NCBI GenBank assembly: GCA_963764805.1
Contig: CAVXUB010000002.1
Span: 248,001 to 312,000, forward strand
Direction of reading: 5' to 3'
DNA: 64,000 bases
From: CAVXUB01 sp963764805
Lineage (GTDB): Bacteria > Actinomycetota > Acidimicrobiia > Acidimicrobiales > Bog-793
Of the stretch, positions 1 through 9,600 are shown piece by piece. The number at the start of each line of letters is the position of its first letter. The first letter of the stretch is position 1. Both the position numbers and the translations under genes were made by a program. Below the pieces are notes generated by a model. It worked only from the letters and a program-made list of their open reading frames with translations, searched no databases and was not told the DNA's origin.

Positions 1-909
1 GACGAGGAAGTTCAGCACCACGTACCCGGCGGCGACGATGACCGTCACGATCTGCACGGTGGCGTAGTCCTTCTGGGCCACACCTTGTGTCAGCAGGTAA
101 CCGAGCCCGTGCAGCTCGAAGACGCTCTCGGCGATGATGGCGCCCGTGATCAGGCCGCCGAGCTGGATGCCGCCCACGGTGATCAGCGAGAAGGTCGAGG
201 GCCGGAGCGCATGGCGAAAGAGGATGCGTGCGGTCGAGAGGCCCTTCGCCCTCGCCATCACGATGAAGTCCTCCTCCAGCGTGGCGATCATGTCGGCCCG
301 CAGCAGCCGCTGGTAGACCGCGATCGATCCGACGGCGAGCGTGAGCGACGGCAGGAAGAACAGCTTCAGGTTGCCGAGAGGGTCGTGGAAGAACGAGATG
401 TAGGCCGAGGCGGGGCCCGGGAACACGTGCAACTCGGCGGTCAGCAGAAGAACCAGGATCGGCCCGACGATGAACGGCGGCAGCGACAACGACGCAAAGG
501 CGATCGTCGTCGAGACCCGATCGAAGAACCGATTGGGCCGCAGTGCGGCCCACATCGCCAGTGGAACGGCCACGACGATCGCCATGACTTGGGAGAAGAT
601 GATCAGCTCGACGGTTGTTGCATAGCTCTCGCGGAGCAGCGTCGTGATCGGCTGCCCGCCTCCGCTGGTGTAAGAGACCCCGAAGTTGAAGCTGAGGAGA
701 TGCCCCAGCCAGATGAAGTACTGCACGATGATCGGGTGGTTGAGGCCGAGGCGGATTGTCTCCTGGTGGATGCAAGTAGCGGTGGCGCCGAAACAGAGGT
801 CGGAAGCCTCACTTCCGGGCAATGCGGCGAGCAGCACGAAGCTCGCAATCGTCACCAGGAACAGCACCAGCACTACTTGCAAAAACCGCTGGAGCAACCA
901 CTTCACCAT
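1..909 (-). CDS. Peptide-type ABC transporter permease, DppB family (3' end outside window)
   Basis: Inner-membrane permease of a dipeptide/oligopeptide/nickel-type ABC importer. The minus strand is open from an ATG at 909 to the window edge, giving 303 codons without a stop. It begins MVKWLLQRFLQVVLVLFLVT, the usual first membrane helix of DppB proteins, followed by an extracytoplasmic loop and further helices. The region near residues 215-290 carries the family EAA-type cytoplasmic loop (DFIVMARAKGLSTARILFRH) and then ITGAIIAESVFELHGLGYLL, which is characteristic of this family. AGAGGGG upstream is a plausible ribosome binding site. It lies about 130 bp downstream of two substrate-binding protein genes on the same strand, so the three probably form one importer operon, with DppC and ATPases expected beyond the edge. 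Substrate is not deducible. Confidence 0.9.
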   Translation of the reverse strand, partial: MVKWLLQRFLQVVLVLFLVTIASFVLLAALPGSEASDLCFGATATCIHQETIRLGLNHPIIVQYFIWLGHLLSFNFGVSYTSGGGQPITTLLRESYATTVELIIFSQVMAIVVAVPLAMWAALRPNRFFDRVSTTIAFASLSLPPFIVGPILVLLLTAELHVFPGPASAYISFFHDPLGNLKLFFLPSLTLAVGSIAVYQRLLRADMIATLEEDFIVMARAKGLSTARILFRHALRPSTFSLITVGGIQLGGLITGAIIAESVFELHGLGYLLTQGVAQKDYATVQIVTVIVAAGYVVLNFLV

Positions 910-1037
910 GTGTCAGCATCCCCTCTCGGCACCGGTTGATGGTAGTCCACTTGCTCTGAGATATCACGGGTTTAGGCGGGTATCACAAGAGCAACTGCTG
1001 CCACAGTGCACCCAATGCGGGTGGGACGGCGACCGCC

Positions 1038-2664
1038 TCAGGCGTTCCGCCTGATCTGGTGGACGAGGAAGGAACCGTTGTCGAAGCCGATCCCCGCAGT
1101 GCCGCCGGGCAGCGTCTGGCTCTCGACTCCGGCGATATAAGGCTGGGTGACCGCCGCCCACAACGTCTTGCTGATCCACAGGTAGGGCAGGTCGATCGCC
1201 AGCTGCTTGGCGACGGTCTGGTAGGCCTCGACGCGAGCTGCCTGGTCGGGGTTGCTCCGGCCCACCTCCAGCGCCGCCTGGATCTTCCGGTCGGAGTTCC
1301 GCGCCAGGTTGAGCGACACCTTGCCCACCGGCGCCACTGTCTGGGTGCTCCACCAGATGTAGTTCTGATCGGGGTCCGTGGCGGAGAACTGCTCGAACGT
1401 GAACGCCTGATATCCGCCCTCGGCGGCATAGAAGATGAAGGTGCTGAGGTCGTACTGGGACGGGTTGACCTTGATGCCGAGCTGCGCCCACTGCACCGCA
1501 AGAGCGCTCTCGATGCCTGCGTACTCCGGGCCGCTGATCGTGCCCAGCTGGATGGCGAGCTGCTTGCCGGTGCGCTGCTCGTAGCTCTGGATCAACGCCT
1601 TCGCGGCGCGCGGGTTGTAGGCCGGGTACGCCGTCGGCGTGTAGTAGGCCGACCCGGGCTGGAACGGGCCGTCGACGACCGTCGTCAGGCCGGCGCCGAA
1701 CGTCTTTTGCAGCTGGTCCTTGTCGGTCGCCATCGCCAGCGCCCTGCGCACATCGATGTCGCTCGTCGGTGGCTGCATGCAATTGAGCATGATGAAGTCG
1801 ATGTCCGGCTCGGCGCCGGGGGGCGGGTTGCCCTCGATCACGTTGTAGGCGGGACGCTTGCCGAGGAAGTTCCGGACCGATGCCGGGTACTGGGTGTGCA
1901 GGATGTCGATGGTGCCGGACTCCAGCGCCTCTGTGCGGGTGCCGGGGTCGGCGATCGGCGTGAAGGTGATCCCGTCGAGGTAGGGGTAGGCCTTCTGCCA
2001 GTAGCTCTTGTTCTTCTTCACGATCAGGTGAATGCCCGGCTTCCACTCCACGAACCTGAAGGGGCCGGTCCCGATCGGCCTGTCGGCGCCCTGGTTGGCG
2101 GACTTCAGCATCGCCGGCGCGCAGATGTAGCCGAGCTGGCTGGCGAGGTAGGCGGGGAAGGGGATCCAGGGGCTCGACAGGTCGATCCGCAGCGTCGTCG
2201 AGTCGAGCACCACCGTGTTCACGATCGGCTGCAGCGCCGCCGACGTGATGGAGCCGCTGCGAACCGCATCGATGCTGCCCTTCACGGCCGCCGCGTCGCA
2301 GGGCGTGCCGTCGTGGAAGAGCACGCCTTCGCGCAGTTCGACGGTCCACTTGCTGTAGTCGCCGTTCGGAGTCACCGACCACGCGAGGTAGGGGTGAGCC
2401 TTGCCGTCCGACCCGATCTGGGTGAGCGAGTCGAAGATCGCGTTGCCGTAGAGGTAGCCCGTGGCGTCCCGAGCGCGCTCCCGGCGGAGAGAGGCTGTTC
2501 ACCTCGGACCACGTGGCGATCGTCACCGATCCGGTGTTGCTGGTGCTGCAGGCGTCGAGCAGCGACCCGCCGCCGATGCCCATCAACGACGCCCCGGCAG
2601 CCGCGCCGAGGCCACGACCGAGAAGTGTCCGGCGATCGAAACGGTTCGTCACCTTCGTCCCCAT
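1038..2664 (-). CDS. ABC transporter substrate-binding protein, family 5 (frameshifted)
   Basis: Extracytoplasmic solute-binding lipoprotein of the peptide/nickel (SBP_bac_5) family. The N-terminus MGTKVTNRFDRRTLLGRGLG has a twin-arginine motif (DRRTLL) and a lipobox ending LLDAC, so Tat export and lipid anchoring are likely. The first about 65 residues are in one frame; from about 2450 down to the stop at 1038 the protein continues in another frame (YLYGNAIFDSLTQIGSDG then WTVELREGVLFHDGTPCDA, a typical family 5 signature). The shift behaves as one extra base near 2470-2485. The family-typical sequence on both sides argues for a sequencing error or a very recent mutation. The start is 24 nt from the stop of the preceding binding protein gene, so they are co-transcribed. 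Confidence 0.85.
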
Positions 2665-2688
2665 CCCTCGGCGCCGGCTCAGGCGGAG

Positions 2689-4404
2689 CTAGCCGGGCGC
2701 CTTCTCGCTCCAGATCTGGGTAGGCATGACGATCCCCGAGAGCATCCCGAGCGCCGGCTTGCCGGTCGGGTCGGTGGGCGAGTTGAAGTTCCTGCACCAC
2801 GACTGGGCGCCGATCGACCAGACGTCCTCGTTGCTCCACACGTACGGGATCTGCTGGGCGAAGCGCTTGGAGACGGTCTGGTAGGCGTCGACCCGATCGG
2901 TCACCGACTGGCTCTGACGGCCCTTGTCGATGGCGGCCTGGATAACGGGGTCCTTGAGCCGGCTGAAGTTCACCGAGAGGCCCGCTGCGGCGCCGGCCGA
3001 CTCCCAGAAGACGTAGTTGCAGTCGGGATCGACGTTGGCGAACTGCCGCCATCCGAGGATCTGGAACTCGCCGAAGACTGCATCGTTGATCAGGGCGCTC
3101 TGCTGGATGGTGGTGATCGTGACGTCGAAGCCGGCCGCCTGCATGTAGCGCTCGACGACCGCCGCCGAGGCCTCCGACTCGGTGGTCTGCGTCGTGCCGT
3201 ACGAGACCTTCACGCTGGAGACGCCCTTGTCGTCCATGTACGACTTCAGCAACTGCTTGGCCTTGGCGAGGTCGTACTGCGGGAATCCGGTCTTGACGTA
3301 GTAAGGGCTGCCAGGCGCGAACGGTCCGGTGCTCGGCAGGTCCACACCTCGCCCTTCGACCTTCAACCAGTCCTTCTGGTCGAAGGCGTAGGCCATCGCC
3401 ATGCGCACGCGGAGGTCGTCGAGCGGCGGGCTGGCGCAGTTGATCATTGCAAAGCTCATGTCGTGCTCGACAGGGCTGGCGTCGTCCTCGATCTCCTGGA
3501 ACTGGGTGTCCTTGCGGAGCGAGAGGATCGTCAGGGGGTCGTCGGTGTGCATGATGTCGATCGATCCGGACGTCAGCGCCGAGAACCGGTCGCCGACGAT
3601 CGGGATCGGCAGGAACGAGATCGAGTCGAGGTACGGCAGCGGCTTCCCACGGGTGTCCGTGCGCCAGTAGTTGGGATTGCGCACCGCGGTGAACTTCGTG
3701 CCCGCCTGCCAGGACTGGAACTTGAACGGTCCGGTGCCGATCGGGTGGGAGTTGAGCAGGCTGAAGCCGCCGGGCCCGTGTGCGTTGAACTGCTTGGGGG
3801 AGAACGGGTAGGCGATCTGGCCGCCGATGTAGCCGCACAGCCACGCCGGGAACGCCACCCAGGGGGCGTTCATGTTCACCGTCACACTGAGCGGGTCGCT
3901 CTTGGTGTAGCTGGTGCCCGTCATGTAGGTGAGGGCGAAGTTGACGAGCGCCGACGCCTTGCACTGGTCGAGGCAGAACTTGAGGGCGGCTCCGTCGCAG
4001 GGCTCCCCGTCGTGGAAGATGATGTTCGGGCGCATCGTGATCTTCCACTGCGTGAAGTCGGCGTTCGGCGTGATCGATTGCGCCAGGTAGGGAACCACGG
4101 TGCCGTCTGCGAGGGCGATCGCCAGGGGGTCGTAGACGGTGCGGGCGTACATCACGCCCGTCGAGTCGAAGTGGGCGCTCGTCGGGTCGAAGCCGCTCTC
4201 CTCGGCCTCGACCCCGAAGTTGATCGTGCCGCCGTACTTGGGCGTGCCGCCGGGGGTGTACCGCTGCTGGTAGGCCCGGACCTTGGGGGCCCCCCCGCTG
4301 GAGCAGGCGGAGAGGAGGGAGCCGGCCCCGGCCGCGGCGGCGAGGCCGGCAGCGGTGCGGGCGCTCTTCAAGAGAAATTCCCGACGGTCGTATGCGTTGG
4401 GCAC
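2689..4404 (-). CDS. ABC transporter substrate-binding protein, family 5
   Basis: 571-residue solute-binding lipoprotein of the peptide/nickel importer family, intact. The GTG start at 4404 is preceded by GGGGGAGAG. The N-terminus has a Tat motif (DRREFLLKSA) and lipobox LLSAC at about residues 30-34. The mature part shows family 5 hallmarks: YGGTINFG, ITMRPNIIFHDGEPCDGAAL and RVRMAMAYAFDQKDWLK. It is the first gene of the minus-strand run binding protein, binding protein, permease. Two non-identical binding proteins sharing one permease suggest either two ligands or a recent duplication. A TAGGAT box (complement 4435-4440) is a possible -10 element about 30 bp upstream. Confidence 0.92.
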   Translation of the reverse strand: MPNAYDRREFLLKSARTAAGLAAAAGAGSLLSACSSGGAPKVRAYQQRYTPGGTPKYGGTINFGVEAEESGFDPTSAHFDSTGVMYARTVYDPLAIALADGTVVPYLAQSITPNADFTQWKITMRPNIIFHDGEPCDGAALKFCLDQCKASALVNFALTYMTGTSYTKSDPLSVTVNMNAPWVAFPAWLCGYIGGQIAYPFSPKQFNAHGPGGFSLLNSHPIGTGPFKFQSWQAGTKFTAVRNPNYWRTDTRGKPLPYLDSISFLPIPIVGDRFSALTSGSIDIMHTDDPLTILSLRKDTQFQEIEDDASPVEHDMSFAMINCASPPLDDLRVRMAMAYAFDQKDWLKVEGRGVDLPSTGPFAPGSPYYVKTGFPQYDLAKAKQLLKSYMDDKGVSSVKVSYGTTQTTESEASAAVVERYMQAAGFDVTITTIQQSALINDAVFGEFQILGWRQFANVDPDCNYVFWESAGAAAGLSVNFSRLKDPVIQAAIDKGRQSQSVTDRVDAYQTVSKRFAQQIPYVWSNEDVWSIGAQSWCRNFNSPTDPTGKPALGMLSGIVMPTQIWSEKAPG

Positions 4405-4492
4405 GCTCTCCCCCTATGACGATCTTGTGGCGAGATCCTAGGCGCGGCGGCTTGCCCACTTCTGGCATACGGGCCCTTGGATGTGAGATCGC

Positions 4493-4498
4493 TACTAT
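4493..4498 (+). promoter_or_regulatory. -10 box TACTAT of a leaderless promoter
   Basis: TACTAT lies 8 nt before the GTG at 4507. No Shine-Dalgarno sequence precedes that GTG. The spacing puts the transcription start at or next to the start codon, which also decides the start of the methyltransferase. Confidence 0.55.
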
Positions 4499-4506
4499 TC
4501 GCCCGC

Positions 4507-5244
4507 GTGCCGGGAACCGAGGACGAGCTGAGAACACTGCGGCGTTCGGTGCGGCTGCTGAAGGCGTTCCGGCGTGAGCAGACCGATCCGGACTTCTTCT
4601 ACGGCCTGCTGGCTGCCGATGCGGTGTCGATCCTCTCCAGGCGGATGCCGCTGCAGGGGGCGACGGTGCTCGACGTCGGCGGCGGCGCGGGCTACCTGAC
4701 GAAGGCTTTCCAGCAGGCGGGGGCGCGCTCGCTGGTGGTGGAGCCGGACGTCGGTGAGCTCTCGTGGAGAGGCGCCAGGCCGCAGGGTGCGATCATCGCC
4801 GACGGCTGCTCGCTCCCGTTCCGTGACGCCGCCGCCGACCTGGTCGTCTCCTCGAACGTTCTGGAACACGCGGCACATCCCTGGCAGCTCGGCGACGAGA
4901 TGGTCCGCGTCGCGAGGCCGGGCGGCCTCGTCTGGATCTCGTTCACGAACTGGCTGTCTCCCTGGGGCGGCCACGAGACGTCCCCCTGGCACTACCTGGG
5001 TGGGGAGAGGGCGGCCGCCCGCTACCGACGGCACCACGGCAAGGACCCGAAGAACCGCTACGGCGAGTCCCTCTACCGGATAGGGGTGGGAGAGACGCTC
5101 CGCTGGGCGCGCCGCCACGAGGCTGTCGAGGTGCTGGAGGCTGGCCCCCGCTACCACCCGGCCTGGGCGAGGGGCGTGGCCTCGATACCGGGGCTACGGG
5201 AGGTGGCGACCTGGAACCTGGAAGTTCTCCTGCGAAAGCGTTGA
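4507..5244 (+). CDS. Class I SAM-dependent methyltransferase (Rv0224c-like)
   Basis: Methyltransferase with a Rossmann SAM fold: motif I VLDVGGGAGYLT, an acidic loop VVEPD, motif SSNVLEHAAHPWQLGDE and VRVARPGGLVWISFTNW. From memory it resembles Mycobacterium tuberculosis Rv0224c along its length, including GGHE..HYLGG and a C-terminal RYHP motif. The GTG at 4507 is preferred over the upstream TTG at 4477 because of the -10 box at 4493 and because it matches the N-terminal length of Rv0224c. The next gene downstream is a GT4 glycosyltransferase, the same neighbour as in mycobacteria (Rv0225), then an AftD-like gene. This suggests a role in cell-envelope glycan or lipid modification. The methyl acceptor is unknown. 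Confidence 0.85.
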   Translation: MPGTEDELRTLRRSVRLLKAFRREQTDPDFFYGLLAADAVSILSRRMPLQGATVLDVGGGAGYLTKAFQQAGARSLVVEPDVGELSWRGARPQGAIIADGCSLPFRDAAADLVVSSNVLEHAAHPWQLGDEMVRVARPGGLVWISFTNWLSPWGGHETSPWHYLGGERAAARYRRHHGKDPKNRYGESLYRIGVGETLRWARRHEAVEVLEAGPRYHPAWARGVASIPGLREVATWNLEVLLRKR

Positions 5245-5282
5245 TGCGTGCTCTTTGCAGGGGTCGCCAAGTGTCTCGCTGG

Positions 5283-5288
5283 TAGGGT
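5283..5288 (+). promoter_or_regulatory. -10 box TAGGGT before GT4 gene
   Basis: TAGGGT ends 10 nt before the ATG at 5299, in the 54 bp gap after the methyltransferase. It suggests an independent, near-leaderless transcript for the glycosyltransferase and favours ATG 5299 over GTG 5248 as start. Confidence 0.4.
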
Positions 5289-5298
5289 GAGCCCGGCC

Positions 5299-6606
5299 AT
5301 GTTCGAGGTGGGGCAGGAGACGAGCGGTCGCGCCCTGAGCCGTGGGGCAGGCCTGGATCTGCTGGCGCCTCCCATCATCCGCCCGGAGCCCCTGCCCGAG
5401 CCGGCTGCTGCGGCGGCGGCTCTGGAACGGATGGCGGCTGTCGCCGGAGAGGCTGGTCTGCGGCGGGTTCACGTGCTCGCTTGGCGTGACCTCGACGACC
5501 CGGAGGCGGGAGGCTCGGAGCTGCACGCGCACGAGGTGCTCCGCCGCTGGGCGGCCGCCGGCCTCGACGTGACGCTGCGCACCTCGTCGGCTGACGGGCA
5601 TCCGGCGGTGGTGAGCCGGGACGGCTACCGGGTGGTGCGGCGTTTCGGGCGTTACAGCGTCTTCCCGGCGGCCGGCGTCGAGCTCGCTCTCGGGGCCGGG
5701 TCTCCCGACGGCGTGGTGGAGATCTGGAACGGGATGCCGTTCTTCTCGCCGCTCTTCGGACGCCGCCACCCGCGCCTCGTGTTCTTGCACCACGTGCATG
5801 CCGAGATGTGGAGGATGGTGCTCCCGGCGGCGCTCGCGATGATCGGCGAGACGCTCGAGTCCAAGATCGCGCCTCGCGTCTACGAGCGGACTCGGGTCGT
5901 CACCCTCTCCGAGTCCTCCCGCGACGAGATCGTCGAGATGCTCGGCCTTCCCGCCGAGCGCGTCAGCGTCGTCCATCCGGGGGTCGACGAGCGGTTCGCC
6001 GCCGGCGGACATCGCTCGCCGGCGCCGCTGCTGGTGGCGGTCGGGAGGCTGGTGCCGGTCAAGCGTTTCGAGGTGCTCGTCGACACCGTGATGCGGCTGC
6101 GGCCGGCCCATCCCGGATTGCAGGCGGTGATCGTCGGCGAGGGATACGAGCGGGAGGCGCTGGAGGCCGAGATCGAGCGACGGGGCGCCACCGGCGTCGT
6201 CTCGCTGCCGGGACGACTCGACGACGAAGCTCTCGTCGACCTCTACCGCCGGGCCTGGGTCCTCGTCTCCACCTCGGCACGAGAAGGCTGGGGGATGACG
6301 ATCACCGAGGCGGCGGCATGCGGGACTCCGGCTGTGGCGTCGGCGATCGCCGGGCACGCCGACGCCATCGTCGACGGCACGACAGGTTTCCTGGCGACCG
6401 ACGCCGGCGAGATGGCCGGACACCTGCACAGGCTGCTCTCAGACACCGTGCTGCGTCATCGGCTGTCACGGGCCGCTGCCGAGCGGGCCCGGGCGATGAC
6501 CTGGGACCAGACGGCCGAGAAGGCGCTGCAGGCACTGGCCGCCGAGGCGATCAGCCATCGTCGTCCTCGGGGACGGGTTCGGGGTCGGGGTCGGGCTCAG
6601 GGCTAG
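5299..6606 (+). CDS. GT4-family glycosyltransferase (Rv0225-like)
   Basis: Retaining GT-B glycosyltransferase, about 435 residues. The N-terminal acceptor domain has VLAWRDLDDPEAGGSELHAH, with the GGSE loop typical of GT4. The C-terminal domain has VGRLVPVKRFEVLVD and the E-x7-E nucleotide-sugar motif in REGWGMTITEAAACGTP. It follows a Rv0224c-like methyltransferase and precedes a convergent AftD-like gene, as in the mycobacterial Rv0224c-Rv0225 to Rv0236c neighbourhood, so a cell-envelope polysaccharide or glycolipid is the likely product. The last 56 bp overlap the 3' end of the convergent AftD-like gene. There the protein ends in a low-complexity Arg/Gly tail (HRRPRGRVRGRGRAQG) that is probably dispensable. 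Confidence 0.88.
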   Translation: MFEVGQETSGRALSRGAGLDLLAPPIIRPEPLPEPAAAAAALERMAAVAGEAGLRRVHVLAWRDLDDPEAGGSELHAHEVLRRWAAAGLDVTLRTSSADGHPAVVSRDGYRVVRRFGRYSVFPAAGVELALGAGSPDGVVEIWNGMPFFSPLFGRRHPRLVFLHHVHAEMWRMVLPAALAMIGETLESKIAPRVYERTRVVTLSESSRDEIVEMLGLPAERVSVVHPGVDERFAAGGHRSPAPLLVAVGRLVPVKRFEVLVDTVMRLRPAHPGLQAVIVGEGYEREALEAEIERRGATGVVSLPGRLDDEALVDLYRRAWVLVSTSAREGWGMTITEAAACGTPAVASAIAGHADAIVDGTTGFLATDAGEMAGHLHRLLSDTVLRHRLSRAAAERARAMTWDQTAEKALQALAAEAISHRRPRGRVRGRGRAQG

Positions 6607-9600
6607 CTTCGGCTCCCGGCCGGTCCGGCCGACGCCTCAAGGAGACGGCAAGAGCGTCTGCCGCCAGCAGCAGCACCGCCATCCAAGCCAGCACCGCCGC
6701 CCCCTGGAAGCTCGCCGGCCACCCGCCGCCTGCGGGGACCCGCTCGCCCGCCTGGTGCACCGCGATGTACAGCCCGGTGGCCACCGCGAGCCCCACTGCG
6801 GGGACAGCCGTGAGGATCCTTCCCGCAGAGAAGGTCGAGCCGATCGCCACCACCGCCCCCATCACCAGTGCCGCCAGCAACCCGTAAGGGGGGGTCATCA
6901 CCGCCCCCGCAACGGCCGCAGCCGCAAGCACCGCCAGCAGGAGGACGATCAGCCGTGGCCTCGAACCACCCGCCGCGAGCGGCGACGCCAGCGCCGGAGC
7001 TTCGGCACCCGCTGCGGGCGCGGCGAGATGCGAAGCGCGCCGCCGCCTCGGCCACAGCGCCAACAACAGGCATGCGGCGAGGCCGACCGCCGACAGAGCG
7101 AGCGCCACGGTCACCTCGCTCTGGGGGGCGAAGCTGAGATTCACCGTGAAGGTGCCGCGGGGGGGATCCCGCACGTACCAGCCGTTGGCGTAGCCGTCCA
7201 CCAGCGAGGAGGTCCCGAGATCCGCCGCGCCCGCGACTGAAGCCCTCCAGCCGGCGTCCACGCCCTGCCCGAGAACGAGCCAGAACGGCCCCGATGCCCC
7301 GCTCACCGACAGCGTCGCCGACGTGGCACTGCTCGAGAGGACCTTCACGGCGGGCGTGCCGAGGGCCGAGGCTCCGACAGTCCCGGGCGTCGGCTGCAGG
7401 CCACCGCCGCTCGCGAGCGGCATCGCCGAACCTCCGGGGGCCGAGTCGAGGATCAGCCTGTCCAGGTCGATGCCCGTCGCCGACCCGTTGATAGTGCTCA
7501 GCTGGTGCGTCCCGGCTGCGAGGGCGATGCCGGCGGCGGAGTTCCCGCATCCCTCGATTCGAAGCCCCTCCGATGCCTCAGCCTGCGCAACGGTCCCCAC
7601 GATGCGGAGGTTCACCGGATGCCCGTCGAGCCACAGCAGGCTCGGCTCGCAGACGTCGGGCAGCGGGGCGGCCGGGTTCTCCGGTGCGACGCGGACCCCG
7701 GGGATGCCGAGCTCGGCGATGGCGACCGGCTTGCCGGCGGCGCCGCCATAGCCGACGCCGGCGATGGTGACCCGCACATACCTGCCGGTGAGCCGGGGGA
7801 AGCTGACCCGCAGATGGACTATCCGCCCGGCGGAGGGGGACGGGGTGATCGCCGGCAGGTGGACCAACGCCTTCCCGCCTCTGTCGGTGGTGATGCGAAG
7901 AGCCGTCGGGACCGAGTGGAGCTCGTCGGCGGCGATCGCCAGGTCGAGATGGTCGAAGCTGATCGGCCGTGGCAGCCTCACCTGGATCCAGGCGCCGTGG
8001 ATCCCCTGACCGGGTGCCGTCTCCCACGCCGTCGAGTCGTTGCCGTCGACAGCGAACACAGCTCGCGAATCGAGATCGCCGGGCAACCTGCCGCTGGAGG
8101 TCGCTTCGAGCCCCCCGAGTGCCCCCGCTCCCGCCAGCAGGGAGTCGATCGTCCGATCCGAGACGAGGTCGGAGAGCCGCGCCGTTCCCGAGAGGGTGAA
8201 GGTCCGCCGCGTCGGCAGCCAGAACAGGCGGTCCATCGTCGGCTCGGGGTCGGCGCGACCGCTGCCGGCACCGACGCGGTCACGGGTCAAGATCACCGTG
8301 AGCCTGTGGGACGAGGATCCGGCGCCGAGCGAGCGGAGCATGTCGCTCGGGAGCTGGACCGCCTCCTTGACGTGCACGCCGGGGATGCGGATCTCGGCGA
8401 AACCGACCCCGTTCAGCGAGCTCGTCGCGTTCGTGGCATCGACGGTGATGCGAAGCGTCTTGAACGACCGCTGCGGGAAGGTGACCGTCTGCCCGGCCTG
8501 CGTGCGCGACGCGGCGCCGAGGTCGACGGTCAGCGGATGGCCGCCGTCGAAGGTGATCGTCGCTTGCGTCACGTACCGCTGCGCTCCGTCGAGCGGTTGA
8601 ACGAGGTTCAGCTGATCGGCGCTGACGGGCTTGCTGAAGCCGACCTGCACCCAGACCCCGAGGGCGGAGGTGAGCGCCCCGTCGTCCCAGGCCGACACCA
8701 GCCTCCCGTCGAACGCCTCGTAGGGCCGGTTCTCCGGGATGAAGTTGATCGGGTTCCCGTAGCCGGAGGCGGTGACATAGGCGGCACCTGAGTAGACGGC
8801 TGTCGTCTGGGCATCCGCCGGCGACCCCGGGAACATCAAGAGTGGCACGGCCGACGGGTCGGAGGGAGTCGGGATGGCATAGCTCGGCAACAGCTCGCCC
8901 AGGTTGTCCTGGACCGTGGTCCAGCGGCGGTCGAGCTTCGGATTGCTGTCGGTGAGCAGGAGCTGAGCACCTGGCACGGCGGCGGTCTCTGCTCGCAGGC
9001 GAGCCGAGGTGTCGAGGGATCCGGCGTAGAAGATCGTCGGGTTGTCGTCGAGGATCCCCGTGGCGGCGGCCGCCACGACCCCGGCACCGTCGCCGTCGAG
9101 GATGAGCGGTGCGCCTGCCGGCTCGGCACGGTAGATCGGGCGGACTGAGGACACGGGGAACACGGCCAGCGCCGGTGGCAGTTTCGAACCGGCAGGAAGT
9201 GCCAGGAACGCGTCGCTCGGAGTCGAGTACGGCGCGGGGGCGACGTCGCCTGAGGGCGGGCCGAAGCCGGTCGGGGACCCGACGCCTGCGGGTGGTGGTG
9301 AGAACAACGGCCACGTCTCGGCAGGAGCGGGTGTCTGGAACCACCAGTAGGCGAGGTTCGACTGCAGCACCACGTCGCCTGCGCTGAGCAGCCTGGCGAT
9401 CGGGGCGAGCGTGGAGGGCTCGTAGGTTCCCTGCTGCAGCGAGAGATCGAACGCTTCCAGCAGGTCTGCGGTCGGGATCGTCCCGTCGATCAGCTGCTGC
9501 CTCTGGATGGTCGGGCGGGAGACGATCCCCGGCCAGACGGGATCGAGGGTGTCCCCCCAGGTGTACACGCCGTAGTTCTCGCCCGGCTCGAAGAGCACAC

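Noticed and set aside
1059..2723. 554-residue plus-strand open frame opposite the binding-protein gene
   Set aside because: Composition is that of a reverse-complement shadow; the minus strand carries recognisable family 5 sequence and a Tat lipoprotein signal.
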